DNA of 64,000 nucleotides from contig NC_060027.1 in the NCBI RefSeq assembly GCF_021134715.1, forward strand, positions 868,001 to 932,000, in the 5' to 3' direction. A model generated the notes under the pieces. The model saw nothing but the letters and a program-made list of their open reading frames with translations, made no database searches and was not told where the DNA came from. Shown here one piece after another: positions 36,149-47,075 of the stretch. The first letter of the stretch is position 1; every line of letters begins with the position of its first letter. The translations under genes were made by a program, and so were the position numbers. The DNA comes from Daphnia pulex (Eukaryota; Arthropoda; Branchiopoda; Diplostraca; Daphniidae).

Positions 36149-37891
36149 ATGGACCTAAATCAACTCAGCGATGAGCAGAAAACCATTTTCAAACAGGTAA
36201 TATTCTGACTTTCTATTCTGAAATTATTTTATAATGCTTTAATAGAGCCAAAATTTTGTAATTCCGCACAGTTTCGCGAGGCGATTAAGGATTGCAAATT
36301 ACCGGAATCTGACGACACTTATCTTTTGAGATGGCTCGTAGGTAATGCCACGAAGTCCAGAAAATTATACTTTTTATTTATTGGTTGTAAGTCATGACCC
36401 ATTTTCTATTTTTATTTACAGCGCGTGATTTTGATTTGGTCAAATCTGAAAAAATGCTCCGAAATGTAAGTGAAAACTGAAACGTAATTTTTAATCAATA
36501 TTTTTGGCAAGCACTATTTATTAATGTTTTAAATTTTTTCACCTATCAGTCGCTGGATTGGCGCCGCAAAAATAAAATCGACTTATTGACAGATAGCTAC
36601 CAGTCACCGGAAGTGTTGACCAAATACTTTTCTTCCGGGCACTTGGGGGTGGATAAGTTTAAAAGTTACTTGATTCTTTTCCGATTCGGAATTTCAGATA
36701 TGAAAGGCATTATGCATTCATCCAAGAAGAAAGATTGTGTATTGCACATAACTCAAATCCTCGAAAAAAATTTCTTAATGGTTAGAAACGATCCATCGAA
36801 GTACAAGCGTTCACCCGATGCAATTGCCCAGACATGTGCTATTATAGACTTGGAAGGATTCTCCATGAGCCACGTCACGTACAAACCAGGTATAGTATTT
36901 AAGATAAACAGAAAAGAATGTAATAAATAATGGTGTGCCAACAGAACCGACGATGTTTGGCAGTTTGCTCTCTCTTTGAAAGCCTTAATAATCTGCTAAA
37001 TCATTTTTTTTTATTTCTTTAGCGATAGATGCGGTCATTCAGTGTGTCCAGATGTACGAAGCCAACTATCCGGAATTGCTTCGGCGTGTTTTTATAATTA
37101 ATGCGCCAAAGATTTTTTCAATTCTCTATTCCATCGTGACACCTTTTATACACCAACGAACGAGGGATAAAATTCAAGTCTACGGCCACGATTCCAAGCA
37201 ATGGAAGGCGGCCCTTCTGGCAGACATTGATCCCGATCAGCTTCCTGTTTCTTACGGAGGAACTATGACCGATCCTGATGGAAACCCAAACTGCATAACT
37301 AAGGCATTTCATTTTATAACTAATCAATTTCAACCAATGACCTAACCTTCTGTAAAACGCAGGCCAATATGGGCGGAGTAGTTCCGAAATCTTATTATTT
37401 CAGCGGCAATAAACCAGACGTTGGAAACAAGAAATCTTTGTCGATCTCAAGAGGATCAAAAGAACAACTGGAATTCCAAGTTAATCAAGCATCTTCTATT
37501 TTAAAGTAAATTTTCGTTTTTAAATTTTTACGAATGCAAAATTACAACATTAAACTTATTTACTGTAATAAAAGGTGGGATTTCCATTCAGAAGAGAGCG
37601 ATATCGGCTTTGCAGTTTATCGTAAAGAAGGAAGCGAATTAATTCCTGTTGTTCCACCTGAACGTGTGGACTGTCATTTGTCAGCGGAAGAGGGAGAAAT
37701 CCCTTGTGACTCTACCGGTGTCTGTAAGTCAACTATTTCATTATCTACATTAGCATGTCGTTATTACATTTAGTTATCTATTTCATAAAGATGTCGTCGA
37801 ATTCGACAACAGCTTCAGCTACCTGCGCTCGAAGAAGATTTGGTATTCAATTTCGATTGAATCGATGAAATTAACCAGTTGGTCAGAATGA
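36149..37891 (+). CDS. SEC14-like gene D (CRAL-TRIO + GOLD)
   Basis: Predicted cytosolic lipid-transfer protein. Eight exons: 36149-36196, 36272-36341, 36422-36465, 36550-36889, 37023-37303, 37363-37505, 37575-37723 and 37791-37891, giving 391 aa. First exon MDLNQLSDEQKTIFKQ. CRAL-TRIO carries RFGISDMKGIMHS, IIDLEGFSMSH and YGGTMTDPDGNPNC; GOLD carries ANMGGVVPKSYYF and YVVEFDNSFSYLRSKKIWY. It is closest to neighbour E: long identical runs in exons 4 and 5 point to recent duplication or gene conversion. Intron 5 begins AAG|GCATTT at 37304; no GT donor in the vicinity keeps the frame, so a GC-AG intron with a weak donor is the best reading. The linker before the GOLD strand is one codon longer than in C, E and F. 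Confidence 0.93.
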
Positions 37892-38132
37892 AAACAACTT
37901 GGACTTCTTATATGCATAAATTTGGAACCGAGTCAATTATGCCATTGACATTTCGGCTATCGTAGAAAATTCGCCCGTCAATTGATTGAACTGCAGTTCT
38001 AGTTTTCAAACAAATTTTTGACTGAAATTTGGTTGTCGCTACAACACGTTCTCTGCTTATTAAACGGCTGTAATGTTTACTATGCCCAGACTAGATTTGA
38101 CTTACAGTAACGAAACTTGTAACCACCCATTC

Positions 38133-38194
38133 AAAAAAAAAAAAAAAAAAAAAAAAATAATAATAATAATAATAATTATTATTATTATTATTAT
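38133..38194. repeat. poly(A) followed by inverted TAA/TTA microsatellites
   Basis: About 25 A, then a TAA run that turns directly into a TTA run, a perfect hairpin of roughly 8 + 7 triplets. The A-tract end resembles the 3' tail of a retroposed sequence, but nothing recognisable precedes it. Confidence 0.85.
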
Positions 38195-38470
38195 CATCTA
38201 ATAACCAGTTTCTTTCACTTTGCTACAGGGAGGGGAGGGGGTCGAACCCGAGGTCCTTTTGAAAACAAGTTTCTTGTTTTCCTCAGGGTCAGAAGTAGAT
38301 TTCCTCGTTGAAACATCCTTTTTTTTAGTAGTTGAAAAGAAACTGTAGCCTAAACTTGTAGTGCGCTGGCCCTTCTCTGATGTAAAGTTGACTCGTTTAT
38401 TATTGGTTTGTTTATTATCTGTTATTTTTAACCAAGAGTGTTGCCCAGCTTCCCTCTTCCGCCGTAATCG

Positions 38471-38507
38471 GAGATACTACGTATCTCTCTCGACCTTCAA
38501 AACGTTC
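38471..38507 (+). promoter_or_regulatory. conserved upstream element of gene E
   Basis: Counterpart of the gene D element, differing at three positions. It lies 245 nt before the gene E start codon. The flanking sequence is not conserved. Confidence 0.5.
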
Positions 38508-38751
38508 TCGTTGACAGTGATAATCTAACGCGCTAGTGTCACTGTTCTACGAAACTATTTAACGTAAACTACAACGCAACACAGTTTGAGCGCATCACAA
38601 AAACGTACGTGTGCTAAACATTTGCAGCTACTTACCATCCAACCTTTAGACATTGTGATTTCAAATTGAAAGTTCTAAACAAAGAAGGTGTAGAAAAAGA
38701 GTTCTCGAAAGTTGGAAATATAGATTCGTCACATTTGATTACTTTTACAAG

Positions 38752-40603
38752 ATGGAAATGAACCAACTCAACGATGAGCAGAAAGCTGTTTTCAAACAGG
38801 TAATATTCCGACTTTTCATCCACGTATTTTCATTTTGTCTATTGAGAGCATCAACACGCAAAACAGGTTGAACCAGTGCTCGCATTAAGGAGCTTCAAGC
38901 GAACAAAACAAAAAATGTGTGAAAATGGTTAAAGCGGTCGGTTCACCAAACTCCCCAAAAAGTAGATGGAATTTTTGAATCTAACGTATTGCAATCGAAA
39001 TTGACATCCATTTTCGCACTAACTGAGCTAGCTAAAATTCTTATAAATGTTTGGTTCGAATTTATTCCGTACAGTTTCGCGCGTCGATTCAAGATTGCCA
39101 ATTACCGGAATCGGCCGACACTTATCTTTTGAGATGGCTAGTTGGTAACGTTATGAAAAATAAAGTTAACAGATGTTTATCATGAATTATAAGTGACACC
39201 TTTTTTTTCAATTTCTTATTCTATATAGCTCGTAATTTCGATTTGGCAAAAGCTGAAAACATGCTCCGTAATGTAAGTGAAAAATAATCATTGTCGAATT
39301 CTTTGATTTTTAATTTGGCAATTAATTATTTACCTTTTTCACCACAAAGTCTTTGGATTGGCGCCGCAAATATAGAGTTGACTTATTGAATGACGGCTAT
39401 CAATCGCCGGACGTGTTGACCAAATACTTTGCTGCTGGGCATTTGGGTGTGGACAAGTTGAAAAGTAACTTGCTACTTATCCGATACGGAATGATAGACA
39501 TCAAAGGGGTGTTGCTTTCGTCCAAGAAGAAAGACTATGTAATGCACGTAGTCCAAATAGTCGAGAAAACTTTAGCAATGTTTAGAAAGGATCCAATGAA
39601 GTACAAGCGTTCACCCGATGCCATTTCCCAGGCATCTGTTATTGTAGACTTGGAAGGGTTCTCCATGAATCACGTGACATTTAAACCCGGTATAGTATTT
39701 CACAATATTTGTTTGTTCAAACAAATAATTTGCTTGTTTATTTTTCTCCGATTTCCGTACGTTTCCGTAGCGCTGGATACGGCCATTCAGTTGGTCCAGA
39801 TGTACGAAGCCAACTATCCGGAATTGCTCCGGCGTGTTTTTATAATCAATGCGCCCAAGATTTTTTCAATTCTCTATTCCATTGTGCTACCTTTTATGCA
39901 CGAACGAACGAGGAATAAAATTCAAATCTTCAGTCACGATGCAAAACAGTGGAAGGCGGCCCTTTTGGCAGACATTGATCCCGATCAGCTTCCTGCTTCT
40001 TACGGAGGAACTATGACCGATCCTGATGGAAACCCAAACTGCATAACTAAAGTAATTAATTTTTTAAGTAAGAAATTTCAACTGCTGGCTAAATGGACTG
40101 TAACATGCAGGTCAATATGGGCGGAGTAGTTCCCAACTCGTATTATTTCAACTGCAAGCCAGATACTAGAAATAAAAAGCCTTTGTCGATCTCAAGGGGA
40201 TCGAAAGAACAGTTGGAATTTCAAGTTAATCAAGCTGCCACTGTCCTGAGGTAAACTTTCATTCTTTTGTAAAGAGAGTGCACAACTAAAAAGTTAGGTA
40301 ATTATATTTTAAAAAGATGGGATTTCCATTCGGAAGACAGCGATATCGCTTTTGCCGTGTATCGCAAACAAGGAAGCGAATTGATTCCGGTGGTCCCATA
40401 CGATCGCGTGGATTGCGACTTGTCGGCTGAGGAGGGAGCAATTGATTGTTATGACACCGGTGTCTGTAAGTGTAAACTATTTGATTGGATGTTATTGTTT
40501 GTACACCGATCTTTAATTTTCTTTATCAGATATCGTGGAATTCGACAACAGTTTCAGTTACTTCCGCTCAAAGAAGATTTGGTATTCCATTACGATTGAA
40601 TAG
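38752..40603 (+). CDS. SEC14-like gene E (CRAL-TRIO + GOLD)
   Basis: Predicted cytosolic lipid-transfer protein and nearest relative of gene D. Eight exons: 38752-38799, 39075-39144, 39229-39272, 39350-39689, 39771-40051, 40111-40250, 40317-40465 and 40530-40603, giving 381 aa, the shortest complete member. The start gives MEMNQLNDEQKAVFKQ, matching the 16-codon first exon of all copies; the second Met is not needed. CRAL-TRIO carries RYGMIDIKGVLLS, IVDLEGFSMNH and PASYGGTMTDPDGNPNC; GOLD carries VNMGGVVPNSYYF and YIVEFDNSFSYFRSKKIWYSITIE, with the stop directly after the last beta strand. The variable tail seen in the other copies is therefore absent. Intron 5 has an ordinary GT donor (AAA|GTAATT), unlike D. 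Confidence 0.94.
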
Positions 40604-40864
40604 TAAAAGACAACAGTGGAATTTGACACTGACACGGATTTGATATAATCCGTTAGAATTCTATAGTAAAAAATAGTAACGTGTTCATTAACAGAGTTCA
40701 TTAACAGAGTTTACTTCCAGATGCCTAGTAAAAACATAGATATGAATCGTAACTAACCTGCGGGACTTTTAACTCGTTAAAATAGAGTTACAGGTGGTAT
40801 ATGTTATCATGTTCTTTATCCATAGTTTATCCGGTTAAAGTCTATTTTAGCCGACCAAAACCTT

Positions 40865-40995
40865 ACTTAATTCTACTTTATTTTTACTTTATTATACTTA
40901 ATTTTTTCCTTAATTCTCAATTATTACTACACACTCACTTAATTTACACTTTACTTCACTTCACTTCACTTTACTTTACTTCACTTTACTTAAAT
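40865..40995. repeat. ACTTT/ACTTC pentanucleotide array
   Basis: Irregular tandem pentamers (TTTACTTCACTTCACTTCAC and variants). Related short arrays recur near 41270, 41640 and 42600, so the whole spacer shares this sequence texture. Confidence 0.75.
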
Positions 40996-41144
40996 ACGAG
41001 AAATTTCACGTACAACCTCTCTGTTCCCTACCGTGTAGCAGACTGGCATCCTGTCAATATTATTAAAACACTGTTGCCAAAAATTCATAATTAATACATA
41101 ATAGTGAAATATTATTTATTTTATTTATTTTCACATCGAAGCAA

Positions 41145-41215
41145 TGTCGATTAGCACTGTGGTATAGCACTGGATTACAAATTCATAGCTCAGTGGTTCA
41201 AATCCGAGATAAGGT
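41145..41215 (+). repeat. degenerate tRNA-like (SINE-type) unit 1
   Basis: Carries a box-A-like TAGCACTGTGGTATAGC and a perfect box-B core GGTTCAAATCC (41195-41205). The T stem is imperfect and no full cloverleaf closes. Its downstream flank (GTCAATCAAGATTTACTTTAC near 41255) is repeated after unit 2. Confidence 0.55.
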
Positions 41216-41422
41216 GAAATATATAAATTAAATTTTATTTTATTTTAAAGTAAGGGTCAATCAAGATTTACTTTACTTTTTTTTTTAACGTTATATTATT
41301 TTATACTTCTTTATTATGAAGTTCATTGTGCCATATAAATACAGCTTTATTCAAATTATTACAGTTCACTTTATTATGATATAACTGTAAATGTTATTAA
41401 AACATTTTGCGTATCGAGGAAG

Positions 41423-41492
41423 TGTCGATTAGCGCTGTGGCATAGCACTAGAATTCTAACATAATGGTTGGTGGTTCAAATCCACGATCGAT
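41423..41492 (+). repeat. tRNA-like (SINE-type) unit 2
   Basis: Second copy. Box-A-like TAGCGCTGTGGCATAGC and box B GGTTCAAATCC (41473-41483) lie in a T arm GTGG-TTCAAAT-CCAC. An acceptor-like TCGAT (41425) pairs with ATCGA (41487-41491). The anticodon arm does not fold normally, so a tRNA-derived SINE or tRNA pseudogene is more likely than a working tRNA. Confidence 0.55.
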
Positions 41493-41705
41493 GAAAGTAG
41501 CATCAAATCATTATAAACTTTACTGTATTAATAACAACTTGTAAGTGGCAATCAAGTTGTTACTTTATATTACTATACTTTATTATTCATATAAAGGTCA
41601 TGGAACTTTACTATATTATATCATGATGAAGATACTTTACTTTACTTTACTTTATTATGATTTTGACGTTTCATGTATACTTATAAGATAAAGTAAAGTA
41701 TAGTA

Positions 41706-41735
41706 GGTTAGGTTAGGTTAGGTTAGGTTAGGTTA
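41706..41735 (+). repeat. interstitial telomeric repeat (TTAGG)6
   Basis: Six perfect GGTTA units, a rotation of TTAGG, the arthropod telomere repeat. It lies within the pentamer-rich spacer, immediately after the sequence AAGTATAGTA. Confidence 0.9.
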
Positions 41736-42349
41736 TAATAAGTATAATATGGCTGAAAAATTTCGATGTTTTTTGGCTGTTTTCGTTAACAAATCATTTA
41801 GCGTAAAAAGCGTAAGTTGAAATGGTGGGCTTTTGGGGGACAATCTGGATAAAAATAAAAAAAAGGGGGGGTTGGGGGGGTCTCCCCCCCACAAAAAAAA
41901 CATTTTTACTGCGATTCATTGCCAAACACTGCACATTGATAAAAAATTTACTTTCATATTTAAGTTTATCATGTGTTGCGTGGAAAACTTATCAAATAAA
42001 ATTTTAATATTCAAAGTATAAGTATGGCTCAAATTGTGATGCATGCAACGTCTGAGAATTTCCGTAGCAGACGACACCTGAATTAGTTTGATTTTTGACG
42101 GTGGTAGTGCAACATCTCAGGAATTAGACGGGCGTATTTTGACTAGACTTTTTGTAGCTAATAACGACTCAGAAGTGTATCACAGATTGTTCGTGAAACC
42201 AAAAACTCGCCATCTTAACTGCAGAATTTGGGATTTGCTTTTACGAAGAAATCATGTTGATTCCTTAATAAGGGACATAGAGTTGTGCTGTTAAGTTCGT
42301 TTTGTATTGCGGCAATTGGATTACCTTTAAGTAAATAAAGTAAGTGGTA

Positions 42350-42624
42350 TTTTTACTTTACCTATCTAATTCACTTTGCTTTACTTAATCTAGATAAGTA
42401 ACTAAGCGGGAATAAGCCCGAGCATACCGTAAAAATATAGTTGTTTTTGGTTATAGTATAGTAAAGTATAATGAAGTATAGTTTGATGCTTTATTATACT
42501 TTATTATACCCACCCAAAACCCCTGTATTTCCTCGCTACGCTCGGGCTCTTTCCCGCTTAGTTACTTTTCTAGATTAAGTAAAGTAAAGTGAATTAGATA
42601 AGTAAAGTAAAGTAAGAAGTTGGT
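42350..42624. mobile_element. foldback / MITE-like inverted-repeat element
   Basis: Arms of about 70 bp (left about 42350-42427, right about 42534-42624) are inverted complements with only a few mismatches. Shared blocks are CTAATTCACTTT versus AAAGTGAATTAG and AACTAAGCGGGAA versus TTCCCGCTTAGTT. The about 105-bp loop has no ORF. No clear target-site duplication is visible because the flanks are the same pentamer repeats. Confidence 0.7.
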
Positions 42625-43262
42625 CGGGTAAAATAGACTTTTACCGTTTATCCATTATGTAGCATTCTTAATGGAAACAAACTCATCACTAATAACCTAA
42701 ATTTCTTTTCCCTATAAACCTGTACGATTTTGTTATGATTTTCTCAAAGGTAGACTTTTAATTTCTCCGAATTATCGAAGGACGTTGGCATGAAATGCCA
42801 CTGGTTTAACAGCAATATGTGTTGTTTGTTTCGCTAAGGGAGTTGAAGCTGTATCCTTGCGAAAGTCGGGGTGAAAGGAACACAAATAATATTTTAGTTA
42901 TAGCTTCGAGCGCGTAATCGCGGAGTGAAATTCGGATAACTTTTACTGGGGCACGCGTGTTTATGTCTATTCAGTATCCAAGCAACATTCGTCCCAGTTC
43001 TACCAGAAACTTGTTCTGTCTCAAGTCTGCTGCTAGTGCACATTGAAAATTATCTTTTATTATCTAACGTTTCCCATTCTGCGCAACAGCGTGTTACATC
43101 TTAAAAAGCACGACCTTTAGCCTTTTTAGTGATCCCCCCCAAAACATCTACGCTGTTTTTTATTATTGGCTTCAGTTGTTAGTGTAAACCGAACGGTCAG
43201 ACAGTACATAGTTTCTTCAACTCTGCTCGTCTGTACATTATTTGTAGTAACTTTCCACTAAA

Positions 43263-45132
43263 ATGGATCTCCGTCAGCTGAACGAGGACCAGAAAGTTGC
43301 TTTAAAACAGGTATTGTCACTTAGTTTCTCTTTCCGTGTCTGTGCAGATTTTGAATCAAAGTGAAAACACAAAAGTTCAGCTCAAGGATGGAAACCTATT
43401 CTCCAATCTAATTCAGCTGCATAATTTATTTTAGATTGTAATTCATCCTTATTTATGATTACCGTATTTGATTACTCTTATTCACTTACTTTTGTCTTCA
43501 ACTTTACAGTTCCGTGAAGCGGTCAAAGACTGTGACCTACCAGATTCGGACGACACCTACCTTCTGCGCTGGCTCATCGGTATTTTATCGCACAATGTTT
43601 CCAATAATGATCAAGTTAAAAGAATTCAATCCGTTACATTTGATCTATTTTAGCTCGTCAGTTTGACTTGGCCAAAGCTGAAAAGATGCTTCGGAATGTA
43701 AGTACAGATAAAATCTAAAGGAAAAATAAGGCTGTTGTTGTATATATCATTTAAAGATAATTATTCTTTGCATTTCGTAATTTTTCCAGAATTTGGAATC
43801 TCGTCGCTTCTATCAAATCAACCCCTGTCCAGAAAATTACGTTGCGCCAGAAGTGTTGGCCAAGTATTTTCCTGGTGGCCAACTGGGTGTGGACAAATAC
43901 AACAACTATTTGATGCTTATTCGTTTTGGATTGATTGACGTCAAAGGCCTCTTGCTTTCGGAAAAGCCGAGAGTTTGCTTGACGTACATGTGTGAAGATT
44001 TAGAGAAGGTTTACTTCATGGCCAAAAAGGATCCCAAGAAATACAAGAGCTCCCCAACTGCCATCGCGCAGTCAACTGTTATAATGGACATGGATGGATT
44101 CTCAATGCGTCATATTACTTATAAACCGGGTATGGTATTATTATTATATTTATCAACCTTTTCATTTACTACATCGAATAAAATAATTATTTTGCGAAAA
44201 GAATTGCAATGTGGACAATAATTCGATTTTAACTTTTTGATTTTGTGAAGCCTTGGACACCACCGTTAAAGTGGTTCAAATCATCGAGGGAATGTACCCG
44301 GAATTGCTCTATCGTGTATACATCATCAACGCACCCAAGATTTTTTCGGTTTTGTATTCAATGATATTACCCTTCATCGACGAGCGAACTAGGAAAAAGA
44401 TTCAGATTTTCAGTCACGATTCCAAACAATGGAAAGCGGCCATTCTAGAAGATGTCGCTCCCGAGGAGTTGCCCGTCATGTACGGTGGAACCAAGACCGA
44501 TCCCGATGGAAATCCCAACTGCATCACGTTGGTAAATTACTTTCTAGGGTCTTTGTCCATTTTCTAATTCTGAGTTTAACTCTCTTTTTAAAAATTTCAG
44601 GCAAATATGGGAGGAAATGTTCCAAAATCTTATTACATGAGTAACAAACTCGATATGAGCAATAAGAAGTCTTTGTCGGTTTCTAGAGGAGGTAAGGAGA
44701 CACTGGAAATTCAAGTCAAAGAAGCCGGATCCGTCCTTAAGTAAGTCAATTCCACTTTCGTAACATAACTATATAAGCTACAAAGATAATATCATCCTAA
44801 TTTTCCTTCCATATTAAGATGGGATTTTCATTCTGAAGACAACGATATCTCATTCGCCGTGTATCGGAAACAAGGCAGTGAATTGCTCCCCATTATTCCA
44901 CCAAATCGGGTCGAGTGTGCCATGTCTGCCGAAGAAGGAGAAATACATTGTAACGAAACTGGAACTTGTAAGTGTAAATATTTCATCAAGTTCCTTTGAC
45001 TTTTTAAAATTCATTGGCTATTCATTTTCCACAGATGTCGTCGAATTCGACAACAGCTTCAGCTATTTCCGCTCTAAAAAGATTTGGTTCTTAGTTACGG
45101 TTGAATTGACATCGATAAACAAGGAAGAGTGA
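43263..45132 (+). CDS. SEC14-like gene F (CRAL-TRIO + GOLD)
   Basis: Predicted cytosolic lipid-transfer protein. Eight exons: 43263-43310, 43510-43579, 43654-43697, 43790-44129, 44251-44531, 44601-44740, 44819-44967 and 45035-45132, giving 389 aa. The most divergent of the C-F class: where the others have a W-R-R-K stretch at the start of exon 4, F has NLESRRFYQINPCPENY, and it has FPGGQLGVDKYNNYLMLIRF and LSEKPRVCLTYMCEDLEK in the pocket, which may change ligand choice (inference). The rest is conserved: VIMDMDGFSMRH, VMYGGTKTDPDGNPNC, ANMGGNVPKSYYM, YVVEFDNSFSYFRSKKIWF. Intron 5 has a GT donor. AATAAA is at 45228-45233. Confidence 0.93.
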
Positions 45133-46439
45133 TATGCACGGCTATCTACATCATCTACATAAAGTGCCATATTATTAGACAATGTGAGTCGAAAAAATAG
45201 GTGGTCCTTTTTTCATTTTTAACATTTAATAAACGAATCCTTGTAGACACTTATGAAATTGACTTAACTTGATTTAATTAAATTTTATTGAAAAATAACT
45301 TCATATAAACAAAGATAATTGGTCATGCTCGAGTGAACTAGACTATCTAGGTGGTGTCCCCTATGTTATACTCCCCCCCCCACACAGAAGTAAAATGTGA
45401 TCATGATAAAATGTTTAGTGAAAGTTAATAAAAAAACGACGCAATCAAACCATCGGAGAAAAACTTCGCAGAAAAAAGTTGCATCATTTTTTACGTTCGG
45501 TGATCAGTGACAGTGTTTACGTGAGTAGGACTTATTAAAAGCAGACAATTTCTGTTGTCATACTGTCAAAGTGACTAATACAGCTTCGGAAGCGGATTTT
45601 GTCAATCTACAGCTTTTCATGGCAGAATATTATTATTTTATTTGTTACTTTTTAACGCTTTTTAAACAACTTCGCTCTTGCCGCCGAGGTTTAAAAACTG
45701 GCAGCACCGCTTCGCAGTTTCCACAAAAATTCGTCTGCAGTCTGCAGTCTGCAGAGATCCATGTCGGTTGCAAGTTCTAATTACAAAGGGTCTTTGCGTT
45801 CCCACACCCAAGTGTTATGTATCATACCTTCATCAATAGAAATTCAACGTTAGTAAGCATTTGCAAAATAATTACGTCACAGGAAGTTTTCTGATTATTT
45901 TCAATCGCCAAATCGTAAACTCATGGATGTCTCGCCCCCCTCCTTATACTACACGTGCTTGAAACAAAGGATTAAATTTAAAAAAAAAATGTATTAACAG
46001 CTCAGAACCCGTTTCTGGTTCCTACCTATACATTTTTACACTGAAGTAATTTTAACTTTTTTCAAACAGGTTTGGGGAGCTTCAGTCGGTGCCATTGTAA
46101 GTTTTTTCAACGTGTTGGTAGATCTCAGAGAGGTAGCAGACTGCAGACACTCAGACAGTGTCATTGATGGCAATAGATATAAGAATGAGTTTTGAGATCC
46201 AGAAAAACAGGGAAATTCTCTTGCTCAATGCCACCACTTGGGCTAGGTATGAATATATATTATATAGCATAAATATGGTGATGCTTTGACGAGTCTTTGC
46301 AGTGTCCTACCCTCGTTTAAGGTTTTTTGGATAGTGGATTTAGGTATGTATAATTTTTAGGATTCTTCGTTACAAATATGCATACCTAATGTTTCTAATG
46401 ATTATTTTGATTATTTATGATTAAGACTTGTAAGACTGA

Positions 46440-46705
46440 AGAATATAATTTGTGAGGCACTGCGGACAAGAAAAGCGGAACTTGGGCTACTGTGGCCTCA
46501 TTATTCTGCTCTTTACACGCGGAAAAGCCCAGTGAAGAATGGAAAGTCACGAGGTCGCCAAGCTGCTGCAACACCACATTCGACACCGAAGAAAAACGAA
46601 CAGCAATCTGAATCTAATGGCGAAAAAGAATAAATTGCTCGAACGTCTTCAAAGACTGCAAAATCGGCAGTCCAGTCGTCCGTGGATGCTATGGGCTGTC
46701 ACTAG
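46440..46705 (+). pseudogene. duplicated exon-like segment, copy 1
   Basis: Aligns with 47363-47545. Both contain CACTGCGGACAAGAAAAGCG, then TTTACACGCG, CCCAGTGAAGAATGGA and AGTCACGAGGTCG. In one frame they share TADKKSG...SLHA...PSEEW, and in another ATP-ST-KK...QQSES. A 5-nt difference after GAATGGA shifts the frame between copies. This looks like a once-coding exon, now decayed in at least one copy; the family is not recognised. It ends at a donor-like TAG|GTGCCT at 46705/46706, feeding the intron of module R1. A short further copy of its end (GCTGTCACTAGGTG) is near 48050. Confidence 0.4.
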
Positions 46706-46965
46706 GTGCCTAATATTAAGTCCACTCATTTAATTATTGACTTGTAATTCAATCTCCGTTCTCGTTTCAGTTCAATCATTCACCGCCGTCCCATAAGATT
46801 CTTTGGTGAAACTGAGAAACTGAGGAGAGGTTGCTGAAACTCAAGACTGATGGATAAATTATGTAGATGTAGATAAATTACAAGGGCTTATTTGTGCCCC
46901 CCCCCCCTCTCTTGCCCCGTTTCCCTAAGTAAACAGTAATCAACCCCCGCCGTGATAACCAGGAG
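46706..46965 (+). repeat. intron-exon module R1 of a dispersed family
   Basis: A 65-nt intron-like segment (46706-46770, GT...TTTCAG) is followed by an exon-like segment beginning TTCAATC, with GAGGAGAGGTTGCTGAAA and CAAGACTGATGGATAAATT. Three relatives lie at 47076, 49374 and 53774. No shared reading frame, so it is probably the 3' untranslated end of a gene family or a non-coding RNA. Confidence 0.5.
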
Positions 46966-47075
46966 GGAATTGACCTTTAGTTCCATGACCTTTTTTGGCT
47001 TTGGCATATTTTATCGACTGCACTTTGTCGATATGTCGTCTCTACGTCTACCTGTAGTACTGTACCGGCGTAGAG

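Larger units (their letters stand above)
37892..38751. other. spacer between genes D and E
   Basis: Contains an A-tract/(TAA)n/(TTA)n microsatellite hairpin at 38133-38194 and the 37-bp element at 38471-38507 shared with gene D. A GGGTCGAACCC stretch near 38231 resembles an isolated antisense tRNA T-arm, but no cloverleaf surrounds it. Confidence 0.5.
40604..43262. other. repeat-laden spacer between genes E and F
   Basis: Holds ACTTT/ACTTC pentamer arrays (about 40860-40995, 41625-41655), two tRNA-like units (41145-41215, 41423-41492), a (GGTTA)6 telomeric array, a G7-TT-G7-TCT-C7 tract (41865-41890) and a foldback element (42350-42624). The right part (42.65-43.26 kb) precedes gene F and shows nothing specific. 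No transposase or reverse-transcriptase frame is present. Confidence 0.6.

Noticed and set aside
38220-38245. Antisense GGGTTCGACCC resembling a tRNA T-arm
   Set aside because: An isolated box-B-like stretch with no box A upstream on that strand and no acceptor pairing.
41821-42021. Open frames over the G7/C7 tract
   Set aside because: They exist in two frames because of the homopolymer runs. The composition is low complexity, with no gene context.
42088-42294. 68-codon frame to the left of the foldback element
   Set aside because: No recognisable motif, no splice sites and no transposase-like residues. It lies in repeat-laden spacer DNA.
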